From assembly GCF_017875735.1 (NCBI RefSeq), contig NZ_JAGGMZ010000001.1, positions 3,224,001-3,288,000 on the forward strand: a stretch of 64,000 nucleotides of DNA, read 5' to 3'. The notes beneath the pieces are model-generated. The model saw only the letters and a program-made list of their open reading frames with translations, searched no databases and was not told the origin of the DNA. This document shows positions 42,919 through 51,534 of this stretch, one piece after another (within the stretch, counting starts at the first letter, position 1; every line of letters begins with the position of its first letter). This DNA comes from Arthrobacter sp. CAN_C5 (GTDB lineage: Bacteria > Actinomycetota > Actinomycetes > Actinomycetales > Micrococcaceae). Position numbers and translations under genes: made by a program.

Positions 42919-45900
42919 CCACTGAAGCGTTACCGGGCCTTGATTTCAACCAGGCCGCCGACGCCGCGGACAATCATCCCGGCCAGTGGAGGCTGGACAG
43001 TGTGGAACTGGTGAACTGGGGGACGTTCCAGGGCCACCACCGGGTGGATGTGGCTCGCGAGGGCTTCCTGATCACCGGCCACTCGGGTTCCGGGAAATCC
43101 TCCCTGCTCGATGGCATCGCCGCTGTACTGACCCCACGCAAATGGCTCAGGTTCAACGCAGCAGCCCAGGATGCCTCCAGTCGGGGCGAGGACCGGTCGA
43201 TCGTCAGCTACATCCGCGGGGCATGGCGGCGGCAGGCCGACGAAGTGACGGGCGAGGTGGCCAGCGACCACCTCCGGCCGGGTGCTACCTGGAGCGGCAT
43301 CCTGTTGCGCTATCGGAACGGTAGTAGTGGACAACCGGTGGTCCTGACCAAGCTGTACCACCTGAAACGGGGCAGCAATACTCCGGCGGAGGTCAGCGAG
43401 CTGCACATCCTGCTCCAGGAGGACGTACAGCTCACCGATTTCGAGGACTTTGCCCGCAACGGTCTGGAGACCCGCAAAATCAAGGCCCGCTGGCCTGGCG
43501 CCGCCGTCGTCACCGACCAGCATTCCGCGTTTGCCCGGAAGTTCCGGGGCCTCCTGGGCATTGGCAGCGACAACGCGCTGCTCCTGCTTCACAAAACCCA
43601 GTCAGCCAAGAGCCTCGGGAATCTGGATGAGCTGTTCCGCAACTTCATGCTCGACGAGCCGGCTACCTTCAAGCTGGCGAAGACCGCCGTCGACCAGTTC
43701 TCCGAGCTCGCCGAGGCCCACCGGCTCGTGGTGGAGGCCCGCAGGCAGGTGGAGCACCTTCAACCGCTGGTCCCGCTGTGTCAGGACTATGAGGAGAGCA
43801 CCTCCACGATGGACCGGACAGCCGGTCTGCGGCAAGCGCTCACTCCCTTTAAGGATGGGTGGAAGCTCAGGCTAGCAACAGAGGAAAAGGCGGTAGCCGA
43901 CCAGCTGCTGAAGGTGACCGAAAGCGAGCTGGCTGCTGCAGCTGCCGCAATCGAGGCAGCGGAAAGGGCTCATTCCCTCGCCCGCGCCCAGGTGGAGAAC
44001 AGCGGCGGCCAGGCTCTGGCTCAGCAGAAGGAATGGCTGACCATTGCGGAGGCCAGGGAACAAGACGTACGACGCCGTCAGGCTGAGTTGGAGAACGATC
44101 TCACCTCGGTGGGTGTGGAGTTTCCCAGCACTGCTGTTGAGTTTGAGGAATTGCGGTCCATGGCCGAACGGGAACGTGCCGAACTGGCTGCGGCACAGGT
44201 CCGCGGGGATGCCCAGCTGGACGGGCTAAGGGACACGCGAACCGATCTGACCCGTCGTCGTGACGCGCTGACCGATGAGGTTCGGTCGCTGCGCCAACAG
44301 TCCTCCAACATGGACAAACGGTATTTGGACGCGCGGCGCTTGATCTGCCACGCCACCGGCCTACCGGCGTCGTCGCTACCGTTCGTCGCCGAACTGATCC
44401 AGGTACGACGCGAGCATGCGTCCTGGACCGGGGCCCTGGAACGGGTGCTTCGTCCGTTGGCCACCATCATGGCTGTTCCGGCAGTCCACGAGGGCGCCGT
44501 CTCCGCAGCGATGAACAGCATCGACCTGGGTACCCGGCTGGTAGTGGAAGCCGTCGGCAATCGGATCGAGGCACCGCGCACCGCCCGCTCCGACCGCTCG
44601 CTGATCCACAGGTTGGAGGTTCACCGGGGCCCAATGGCGGAGTGGGTCCACGGACAGTTGTCCAAACTGTATGACTACGAGTGCGTCGATGACCCGGCCG
44701 AGCTGAAGGGCCTGGAGAAGGCTGTCACCATCGCTGGGCAGGTGAAACGGTCACGGACCCGCTACGAAAAGGACGACCGCCACCGGGTCGAGGACCGGGA
44801 GTTCTGGATCCTGGGCTTCGACAACGAGGCCAAAGTCGAACACTTGCTCGGATTGGTGAGGGAGGTCACCGGGCAACTCGACGCCGTGAACGGGCAGGTC
44901 ACCAAGGCTGAGCGGCTCCGCGAAGCGGCACGCATCCGGGTCAAGGTACTCGAATCCCTGAACCGGCAGAGCTGGGAAAGTCTGGACGTCACGGCCGCAA
45001 CCGCTGCCAGGCGGCAGCAACAGCAGCAGCTGACTTCGCTGCTCGCCGCCAGCACTGACCTGAGGTTAGCCGAAAAGGCGCAGGCGGAGGCGTCGGAGCG
45101 CCGATCCGCTGCGAAGAACCACGAAACCGCTGTGCGTACCCGGTTCGCCGACTATCGGAGCCAGCTCAGGGAGCTGGAAACCGTCATCGACGCCCTCATC
45201 GGACAGGACACGGGTTCCGTCGAGGCCGAGGACATGGCAACCCTCGAACAGCTCTTCCGATCGGTACGGCGCAGCATCACACATGCGCAGATTGACGACG
45301 TCGCGCTGCGGGTCAGCAACTCGCTCACCGAGGACGAGAACGCTGCGCGCAGAACGGCGCTCAAAGCGGAGCAGGCCATTGCCGACATTCAGCGGGGCTT
45401 CATCAACTTCTGGCACGCGATGGCAGGGGATCTGACCCCCGAGATCACCGATCGCGGCGGTTTCCTCGACATTCTCGGGCAGCTCCGGGCGGATCGGTTG
45501 CCGGATTTCGAACAGAAGTTCTTCGACCTGTTGGAGAGCCAGGCGCAGCGGAACGTGGGGCAGCTTGCGAACGAGATCCGGCGCGCCCCGGGCCAGATCC
45601 GGGAACGGATCGATCCAGTGAACCGCTCGCTCAGGCGGTCACCCTTTGACCAGGGCCGGTACCTGAAGATCACTGTCAAGGACAACAACTCGGCAGTCAA
45701 AGCCAGGTTCATGCAGGACCTCCAGACGGTCTCGGCCGGGTCCTGGGCGGCTGGCAGCCGGGACGCTGCGGAACAGAAGTTTGACGTGATGAACCGGCTG
45801 ATGGCACGCCTGTCTTCGAGCGAATCGGGGGACAGAAGCTGGCAGAACCAGTGCCTCGACACGCGGCTGCACGTCCGGTTCACCGGGGTGGAACTGGATG

Positions 45901-46280
45901 GGTCCGGGCATACAGTCAATATCCATGATTCTAGCGCGGGCCTGTCCGGCGGGCAGCGTCAGAAGCTGGTGATCTTCTGTCTGGCGGCAGCCCTGCGCTA
46001 CCAGCTGGCTGAGGATGAGGACGACATCCCCGGGTACGGCACCGTAATCCTCGACGAGGCGTTCGACAAGGCGGACAGCGCGTTCACCAAGATGGCCATG
46101 AACGTGTTCCTGGAATTCGGTTTCCACATGGTGCTTGCCACGCCCCTCAAACTGCTACAAACCCTCGAAGACTACGTGGGCGGTATTGCGCTTGTGGTGT
46201 GCCGGGACTTCAAGGACTCCCGGATGGGTGTGGTGTCAGTCAACGACGGAGAACTGCAGGCCTCGCTGGACGACGCATGA
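42915..46280 (+). CDS. jetC: Wadjet type I SMC-like ATPase JetC
   Basis: 1121 residues. Walker A GHSGSGKS at 55-62; two coiled-coil arms around 320-450 and 640-790 with a hinge between; ABC signature LSGGQRQKL near 1009; Walker B VILDEAFDKAD near 1043. MukB/SbcC-type motor that extrudes DNA loops by ATP hydrolysis and detects small closed circles. GTG start with GAGAAT upstream overlaps jetB. All ATPase motifs look intact. Confidence 0.95.
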   Translation: MTTEALPGLDFNQAADAADNHPGQWRLDSVELVNWGTFQGHHRVDVAREGFLITGHSGSGKSSLLDGIAAVLTPRKWLRFNAAAQDASSRGEDRSIVSYIRGAWRRQADEVTGEVASDHLRPGATWSGILLRYRNGSSGQPVVLTKLYHLKRGSNTPAEVSELHILLQEDVQLTDFEDFARNGLETRKIKARWPGAAVVTDQHSAFARKFRGLLGIGSDNALLLLHKTQSAKSLGNLDELFRNFMLDEPATFKLAKTAVDQFSELAEAHRLVVEARRQVEHLQPLVPLCQDYEESTSTMDRTAGLRQALTPFKDGWKLRLATEEKAVADQLLKVTESELAAAAAAIEAAERAHSLARAQVENSGGQALAQQKEWLTIAEAREQDVRRRQAELENDLTSVGVEFPSTAVEFEELRSMAERERAELAAAQVRGDAQLDGLRDTRTDLTRRRDALTDEVRSLRQQSSNMDKRYLDARRLICHATGLPASSLPFVAELIQVRREHASWTGALERVLRPLATIMAVPAVHEGAVSAAMNSIDLGTRLVVEAVGNRIEAPRTARSDRSLIHRLEVHRGPMAEWVHGQLSKLYDYECVDDPAELKGLEKAVTIAGQVKRSRTRYEKDDRHRVEDREFWILGFDNEAKVEHLLGLVREVTGQLDAVNGQVTKAERLREAARIRVKVLESLNRQSWESLDVTAATAARRQQQQQLTSLLAASTDLRLAEKAQAEASERRSAAKNHETAVRTRFADYRSQLRELETVIDALIGQDTGSVEAEDMATLEQLFRSVRRSITHAQIDDVALRVSNSLTEDENAARRTALKAEQAIADIQRGFINFWHAMAGDLTPEITDRGGFLDILGQLRADRLPDFEQKFFDLLESQAQRNVGQLANEIRRAPGQIRERIDPVNRSLRRSPFDQGRYLKITVKDNNSAVKARFMQDLQTVSAGSWAAGSRDAAEQKFDVMNRLMARLSSSESGDRSWQNQCLDTRLHVRFTGVELDGSGHTVNIHDSSAGLSGGQRQKLVIFCLAAALRYQLAEDEDDIPGYGTVILDEAFDKADSAFTKMAMNVFLEFGFHMVLATPLKLLQTLEDYVGGIALVVCRDFKDSRMGVVSVNDGELQASLDDA

Positions 46281-46305
46281 CCACGCATTGGGGACGGGTT
46301 TCCTA

Positions 46306-47511
46306 ATGGCCCGCCCCTGGGTCACCGTCGAGGCGGCGAGAAGGACAGCGGCCACCAAGTACTCCCGCAGCTTCGGTGAGTGGTCGGTGGGCAGAGGCAC
46401 CGCGTTGATGGACGTTCCGCTGCACCCACCGACAGAATCAGGCGCTCTGGCGGATCAGGCTGCGGCTATCGCCTGGGTGACATCTTGGCGCAACGCTGGC
46501 CTGGATGACTCGGTGGTCTGGACTACACGCCGCTGGGCGAGCGTTGGAAGCCAGGAGATACCCGACCGTCTGCGACTGGAAGGTGCGGCGGCAATCGCTG
46601 GATTCGCTCGGAAGGGATCCCAGTGGTTGCAGATCCGTAGCCGGGCCGACGCACTGCTGACGCAGTTTGCGCCCGGGCCGGCTGCGCGCACCGGTGTTCC
46701 TGATGACCCTGTTGCCGGTGAGTCCACCAGCGATCGAGGCAATCGTGTCGCTGACGCAGTGCAGCGCAGCTCCAGAGCACTATCGGACCTGGCCGACATC
46801 GACTTCGAGCGGCTGTTGTCGGTTCTTCTCTGGCTGGAGGCCAACCCCGATTCGGGGTTGTATATCAGGCAACTGCCGGTTCGCGGTGTGGACACCAAAT
46901 GGATCTCCATACACCGTGTGCTGGTGGAGCGGCTGTTTGCTGCGGTAACCGGTCACGATTCGTTGGGGTTGGCGCTACCTCCCGCCCAGGTGAGAATAAG
47001 ATTCCTGGATCCTGAGTATGCTCCCGGCGGGTTGGTGGACGTTGCCGTCCCGATTACTGAGCTGGCTGACTTGCACATCCAGCCCCGAACTGTGTTTGTC
47101 TTCGAGAATCTCGAATCCGTGGTCGCAATGCCCCCGGTACCCGGCGCCGTGGTGATCCACGGTTCCGGGTACGCAGTGGGCCGGTTGAGCGGGATCCCGT
47201 GGGTCAGCGACGGCCACGTGGTCTATTGGGGAGACCTCGACTCGCATGGGTTCGGGATTCTCAACCGGGTCCGGTCGTCCTGCTCAGACGTGTCGGTGGT
47301 GCTGATGGACCTAGAAACCCTCAGGGCCCACCGTGACCTGTGGGTGGAGGAACCCTCACCGAACAGTGGCGTGTTCGGCTATCTGTTACCGGACGAGCTG
47401 GTCGTCGTGGCCGAGCTCCAGCGCCTTGGGAACGTGCGGCTTGAGCAGGAGCGGATTGGGTGGGCTTATGCCCTGACGCAACTTCTGCAATCAGCACAGA
47501 AAGCACGATAG
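46306..47511 (+). CDS. jetD: Wadjet type I Toprim nuclease JetD
   Basis: About 401 residues. An N-terminal DUF3322-type arm domain is followed by a C-terminal Toprim-like DUF2220 domain. Its key residues are visible: Glu in VFENLES near 266 and Asp-x-Asp in YWGDLDSHGF near 309-316. JetD cuts the DNA when the motor stalls on a circular plasmid. ATG 46306 has GGGGACGGG upstream, 25 bases past the jetC stop. TTG 46288 is an alternative. Confidence 0.93.
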   Translation: MARPWVTVEAARRTAATKYSRSFGEWSVGRGTALMDVPLHPPTESGALADQAAAIAWVTSWRNAGLDDSVVWTTRRWASVGSQEIPDRLRLEGAAAIAGFARKGSQWLQIRSRADALLTQFAPGPAARTGVPDDPVAGESTSDRGNRVADAVQRSSRALSDLADIDFERLLSVLLWLEANPDSGLYIRQLPVRGVDTKWISIHRVLVERLFAAVTGHDSLGLALPPAQVRIRFLDPEYAPGGLVDVAVPITELADLHIQPRTVFVFENLESVVAMPPVPGAVVIHGSGYAVGRLSGIPWVSDGHVVYWGDLDSHGFGILNRVRSSCSDVSVVLMDLETLRAHRDLWVEEPSPNSGVFGYLLPDELVVVAELQRLGNVRLEQERIGWAYALTQLLQSAQKAR

Positions 47512-47533
47512 ACGTCCACCTTAATTCCCGATG

Positions 47534-47550
47534 TGCTACAGTTGCTACAG
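47534..47550 (+). promoter_or_regulatory. direct repeat upstream of the toxin-antitoxin pair
   Basis: TGCTACAG occurs twice with a 9-base period, 29 to 45 bases before the antitoxin ATG. Type II antitoxins repress their own promoters by binding short repeats here, so this is a reasonable operator candidate. No consensus -10/-35 pair is clear. Confidence 0.35.
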
Positions 47551-47578
47551 GTACTGAACCCTGGTACGGAGGCTACTT

Positions 47579-47845
47579 ATGACAACCCAAATTCCCCATA
47601 GAGAGTTGCGGAATCAGAGCAGCAAAATTCTCGAACGCGTCAAAGGTGGCGAAACAATCGCCGTCACCAACAGCGGTGAAGTCGCGGCGATTCTGGTTCC
47701 GCCGTCAGCGTCCCCCCTTGAGCAACTGCTCCTATCAGGCAATATCAGACCCGCAGTTGTAGGCGGCGTCGATTTTCGTCTCCTGCCCCGTAGCCCGGGC
47801 GAGGAAACTACCGGAATTTTGTCTGATCTGCGGGGAGACCGTTGA
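47579..47845 (+). CDS. antitoxin, Phd/YefM family
   Basis: 88 residues. HRELRNQSSKILERVKGGETIAVTNSGEVAAILVP is the DNA-binding and dimerisation half of Phd/YefM antitoxins. The C-terminal half would wrap the toxin. GGAGG lies six bases before the ATG. Stop overlaps the PIN toxin start by four bases. Sits directly behind jetD, 67 bases away. Confidence 0.88.
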   Translation: MTTQIPHRELRNQSSKILERVKGGETIAVTNSGEVAAILVPPSASPLEQLLLSGNIRPAVVGGVDFRLLPRSPGEETTGILSDLRGDR

Positions 47846-48234
47846 TCGTCTACGTCGACACGTCGGCGGCACTCAAACTCATCATCGACGAAAAAGAGTC
47901 CAGCGCGCTCGCTGACTTTCTCACCACTGCTGCCGACAGAGGAGATCAGCTTGTCTCGTCAATGCTGCTCTACACCGAGCTACATTGCGCCTCGCGTAGA
48001 CGTTTGGGCATCCCGTCCTCCGCGGTAAATGCGGTCCTGCGGGGAATCAGCCTCGTTGACCTCACCCGGTCGGACATGGTGTATGCAGCCGCCTTGTCCA
48101 ATGGCCTACGCAGCGCAGACGCGATTCACCTAGCGGTGGCACTCCGCCTCGAGGCGGATTCGTTGGCGGCGTATGACGGCGAGCTTGTTGCCGCAGCAGT
48201 AGATGCGGGACTTTCAGCGGTATCACCCCGGTAG
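47842..48234 (+). CDS. vapC: PIN-domain RNase toxin (VapC type)
   Basis: 130 residues. The four acidic residues of PIN nucleases are visible: Asp in VYVDTSA, Glu in LYTELHCA, Asp in SADAIHLAV and Asp in AAYDGEL. Predicted magnesium-dependent RNase that cuts tRNA or rRNA when free of antitoxin. TTG start at 47842 overlaps the antitoxin stop. Pair appears intact. Confidence 0.9.
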   Translation: MIVYVDTSAALKLIIDEKESSALADFLTTAADRGDQLVSSMLLYTELHCASRRRLGIPSSAVNAVLRGISLVDLTRSDMVYAAALSNGLRSADAIHLAVALRLEADSLAAYDGELVAAAVDAGLSAVSPR

Positions 48235-48270
48235 GGTGAATTAGGCCACTACCACCAGCGAAAGGCACCC

Positions 48271-49515
48271 ATGACGCAAGCGACTGTCCTCAAAAACGGC
48301 CACGTGTTCGACGGCGAACGCTTCCTCCCCGGCGCCACCGACGTCGTTTTCCGGGACGGAGCGATTGTGGCCGTGGGACGGGACGCCGGATTGGCCGCGG
48401 AGTACGCGGAGGCCACCGTGGTGGACTGCGCCGGGCGCACGGTGCTGCCGGGCATCATCGATCTGCATGTGCATGTGATGACTTCGACGCCCGGTTCCAT
48501 CCAGTCGATGGTGGAGCCCTATTCGCTGCAGTTCTACGAGTCCGTCAAGAACCTTGAGGCAACGCTGCGGGCTGGCGTCACGACAGCGCGCGACGCCGGT
48601 GGTGCCGACCTGGGCGCCAAGACGGCAGTCGAATCAGGCCTCATCAAGGGTCCACGGCTCCGGTTGGCGGTCAGCATCATGTCCCAGACCGGCGGACACG
48701 GCGATATGTGGCACCCTTCAGGGCTTGAGTCGCCCGACTTTGGCCCCCATCCCGGGCGCCCGAGCGGAATCGCCGACGGCGTCGAGGAAGTCCGGAAGGT
48801 GACCCGCACCCTGCTCCGGGCAGGCGCCGACCAAATCAAGATCTGTTCCACCGGAGGCGTGCTCTCGCCGACCACCGATCCGCGGCACTCCCAGTTCACC
48901 CCCGCTGAGATCGCTGTAATCGTCGAGGAAGCCGGGATGCAGGGCAAATACGTGATGGCACACGCGCAGGGAACCGCCGGGATCATCAATGCGTTGCGGG
49001 CGGGAGTCCGGACGATCGAGCACGGCATTTACCTCACCGATGAAGCAATCCAGCTGTTCCTCGACTCCGAGGCCTACCTGGTGCCGACCCTTTCCGCTCC
49101 CCTGGCAGTAATCCGCAAGGGTGAGTCCGGCTCCAGCGGACTATCGCAGCAGGTCATCGATAAAGCGCAACGGGTTGCGGAGAACCACCGACAGTCGGTC
49201 GCGCGGGCAATTGCGGCCGGCGTGAAGATCGGAATGGGCACCGATGCCGGTGTCGGTGAGCACGGAGACAATCTGGAAGAACTTTCCCTCATGGCCGACG
49301 CCGGCATGAACCTTGAGCAGGTGCTGGCCGCTTCCACGTCGGTGCCGGGTGAGCTGATCACACCGGTGGGTGCTGTGGGCCGGCTGGCCGAGAAGCACCT
49401 GGCCGACGTCGTGGTGCTTAATGGGCTGCTGGAATCGACCGAGCAACTGGCTGGATTGAGGGGCATGATCGGGCAGGTCTACCAGGGCGGCGTGCTGCAG
49501 TTTCAGGAGGGGTAG
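48271..49515 (+). CDS. amidohydrolase (Xaa-Pro dipeptidase/imidazolonepropionase-like)
   Basis: 414 residues. Metal site HxH in IDLHVHVM, bridging Lys in IKICSTGG, His in MAHAQG, His in EHGIYL, and Asp in MGTDAG. All residues of a binuclear amidohydrolase are present. The pattern resembles Sgx9260-type prolidases that hydrolyse X-Pro dipeptides or related amides. Ribosome site AAAGG lies six bases before ATG. Downstream of the toxin gene but with its own spacing; substrate unknown. Confidence 0.85.
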   Translation: MTQATVLKNGHVFDGERFLPGATDVVFRDGAIVAVGRDAGLAAEYAEATVVDCAGRTVLPGIIDLHVHVMTSTPGSIQSMVEPYSLQFYESVKNLEATLRAGVTTARDAGGADLGAKTAVESGLIKGPRLRLAVSIMSQTGGHGDMWHPSGLESPDFGPHPGRPSGIADGVEEVRKVTRTLLRAGADQIKICSTGGVLSPTTDPRHSQFTPAEIAVIVEEAGMQGKYVMAHAQGTAGIINALRAGVRTIEHGIYLTDEAIQLFLDSEAYLVPTLSAPLAVIRKGESGSSGLSQQVIDKAQRVAENHRQSVARAIAAGVKIGMGTDAGVGEHGDNLEELSLMADAGMNLEQVLAASTSVPGELITPVGAVGRLAEKHLADVVVLNGLLESTEQLAGLRGMIGQVYQGGVLQFQEG

Positions 49516-49708
49516 CCGGTCAGGTCTTCCGAGCCTTCGATGAGTATCAACCTGAACTCGGTCTGAGCTCGACCGCACAAACACGCCGGTCGCGCGGTGG
49601 TCCACCTTCGGCATTACGGCTGGCTAGCACCTTGATAACGGGGATCTGAGGGTTGCCCGGGTGCCCTTGTTGAATTTTGCAAGCCATCCGCAGAACGACA
49701 ACTTAGAC

Positions 49709-49724
49709 TCGAACATTCATTCGA
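49709..49724. promoter_or_regulatory. candidate LexA/SOS box
   Basis: TCGAACATTCATTCGA is 64 bases upstream of the HNH gene start and differs at one position of the arms from the actinobacterial SOS palindrome TCGAAC-N4-GTTCGA. 13E12-family HNH genes in mycobacteria carry such boxes and respond to DNA damage. The 270-base gap around it holds no other gene-like signal. Confidence 0.6.
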
Positions 49725-49787
49725 GAGGTTTGTCCACATAGCCGGGAATTCCGCAGGAATGTCGGTGGGGTTTGGGACAATAGAGGT

Positions 49788-51413
49788 ATGGAAGGCAGCA
49801 CAGCTCCATCACCGAAACGGAAGGGAACCCCCTCCCGGGTGACGGCTCCGCGGGGTGCCTCTGGTACCGGTTATGGGCCCGACGGCGGCCGACTCTCTGG
49901 TGCTGCGGACGGCATTCCTGTCGATTCTTCTTCTGCTACGTCTGCCGGTGCTGCTCCGACGAGCAACACTCCTGTGAGCACCCTTGCCGGGGCTGGCCGT
50001 AAGCGTTCCACCCGGGCCCTGGCCGAAGCCCTGAACTCCCTGAAACCGGCGGTGGATGCGGCAGGGTTGATTGATCAGTTGCGGGAGCTGGAGGATCTGA
50101 AGTCGGCGATCGCTGGGGTGCAGGCCCGGATCACGGTCGCGATCGACGTCTCCGAACGCGACACCCAAACCCTCGCCGGGGTACCCGCCGCCGAACAGGG
50201 CAAAGGCGTGGGGGCGCAGGTCGCGTTGGCGAGGCGTGAATCCCCGGCCCGCGGCAGCCGGCTCCTCGGCTTGGCGCGGGCGCTGGTGACGGAGATGCCC
50301 CACACACTAGCCGCCCTCCACACCGGGCAACTCAATGAGTGGCGGGCCACCCTGTTGGTGAAAGAGACCGCGTGCCTCAGCAGTGTTGACCGTGCTGCCG
50401 TGGATGAAGAGCTATCAGCTGATACGGGTAGGTTCACCGGGTACGGGGATAAGGCGGTCGTCGCCGCGGCGAAGGCAGCCGCGTACCGGCGGGATCCCCG
50501 GTCAGTGGTGAACCGGGCCGCCCACGCTGCGACGGAGCGGTGTGTGAGTATCCGTCCAGCACCAGACACCATGGCCTATCTGACCGCCCTGCTCCCAGTG
50601 AAAGAGGCCGTCGCCACCTACGCCGTGTTGACTCGTCACGCTGACACCGTCCGGGGGACCGGTGACCCCAGGTCCCGGGGCCAGGTGATGGCCGATACCC
50701 TCGTCGAACGCGTCACCGGGGTCCCCGGGGGTATCAGCCGGGTCGAGCTGCAGCTCATCATGACCGACCGTGCCCTCTTCCAGGGCGACAGCGAACCAGC
50801 CAGGATCCCCGGCTACGGCATCGTCCCCTCCAGCTGGGCACGCAACCTCATCGGCACCGGCACACCAACAGACTCCGGCACGCCAACAGGCTCAGACCAC
50901 CAATTGATGGGCACAGATGGTTCGGGAAGCTCCTGTTATCCGGCTAGTTCAGACCCTTCGGCGCGCAGCAAGAAGCTTAATGGTCACGAACATCGAGCTT
51001 TCGATGTCTGGTTGCGTCGCCTCTACACCGCCCCATCGACCGGGGACCTGGTGGCGATGGACTCCACCGCCCGGCTCTTCACGAAAGCGCAACGCCGGTT
51101 TATCACCGCCCGTGATGACACCTGCCGCACCCCGTACTGCGACGCACCGATCCGCCACTTCGACCACATCATCCCGTGGCATCGGGGCGGACCGACCACC
51201 ACCACGAACGGGGCAGGACTCTGCGAAGCGTGCAACCACACCAAAGAACACCATGGCTGGGCTGTAGTCCCCGTCCCCGGACCCAGGCATAGACTCCGAG
51301 TCACCACGCCTGCCGGCCACACCTACCACTCCACCGCACCACCTCTGCCAGGGGCAGCGACGATCGAACGTGAGCAGGTCAAGACCCTGAAGCAGGTCAG
51401 GTCACGACCCTGA
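49788..51413 (+). CDS. DUF222/13E12-family HNH endonuclease
   Basis: 541 residues. A disordered Ser/Thr/Pro tail of about 75 residues, then DUF222 ([27 protein letters not shown] to about 330). A Gly/Ser/Thr-rich linker of 60 residues follows, then the HNH nuclease: [18 protein letters not shown], and [11 protein letters not shown] with zinc Cys pairs. ATG 49788 follows AGAGGT. Family members are abundant in actinobacteria, often repeated, and SOS-inducible in some. A likely LexA box lies upstream. Confidence 0.87.
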   Translation: MEGSTAPSPKRKGTPSRVTAPRGASGTGYGPDGGRLSGAADGIPVDSSSATSAGAAPTSNTPVSTLAGAGRKRSTRALAEALNSLKPAVDAAGLIDQLRELEDLKSAIAGVQARITVAIDVSERDTQTLAGVPAAEQGKGVGAQVALARRESPARGSRLLGLARALVTEMPHTLAALHTGQLNEWRATLLVKETACLSSVDRAAVDEELSADTGRFTGYGDKAVVAAAKAAAYRRDPRSVVNRAAHAATERCVSIRPAPDTMAYLTALLPVKEAVATYAVLTRHADTVRGTGDPRSRGQVMADTLVERVTGVPGGISRVELQLIMTDRALFQGDSEPARIPGYGIVPSSWARNLIGTGTPTDSGTPTGSDHQLMGTDGSGSSCYPASSDPSARSKKLNGHEHRAFDVWLRRLYTAPSTGDLVAMDSTARLFTKAQRRFITARDDTCRTPYCDAPIRHFDHIIPWHRGGPTTTTNGAGLCEACNHTKEHHGWAVVPVPGPRHRLRVTTPAGHTYHSTAPPLPGAATIEREQVKTLKQVRSRP

Positions 51414-51451
51414 TCGAGTGCGACTACTGTCCCACCGCACCACTCAGCGCT

Positions 51452-51513
51452 CCAGGCCCCAGGCCCCAGGCCCCAGGCCCCAGGCCCCAGGCCCCAGGCC
51501 CCAGGCCCCAGGC
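51452..51513. repeat. 7-bp tandem repeat, 8.9 copies
   Basis: The unit CCAGGCC is repeated eight full times plus six bases without a mismatch. It lies 38 bases past the HNH gene stop and 22 bases before the MFS stop (convergent genes). Copy number is likely to vary between strains. It could form G-rich strand structure, as the opposite strand reads GGCCTGG repeats. Confidence 0.9.
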
Positions 51514-51534
51514 GACCGTAGTCTACAAAGTGGC

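Noticed and set aside
42930-43592. minus-strand frame inside jetC
   Set aside because: Antisense shadow; no start context and jetC ATPase motifs are in the plus frame.
40658-48270. Mobile island borders around Wadjet and the toxin pair
   Set aside because: I found no tRNA end, integrase, transposase or flanking direct repeat, so mobility cannot be claimed from the sequence.
51452-51513. CRISPR-like array
   Set aside because: A 7-bp unit with no spacers is a simple tandem repeat.
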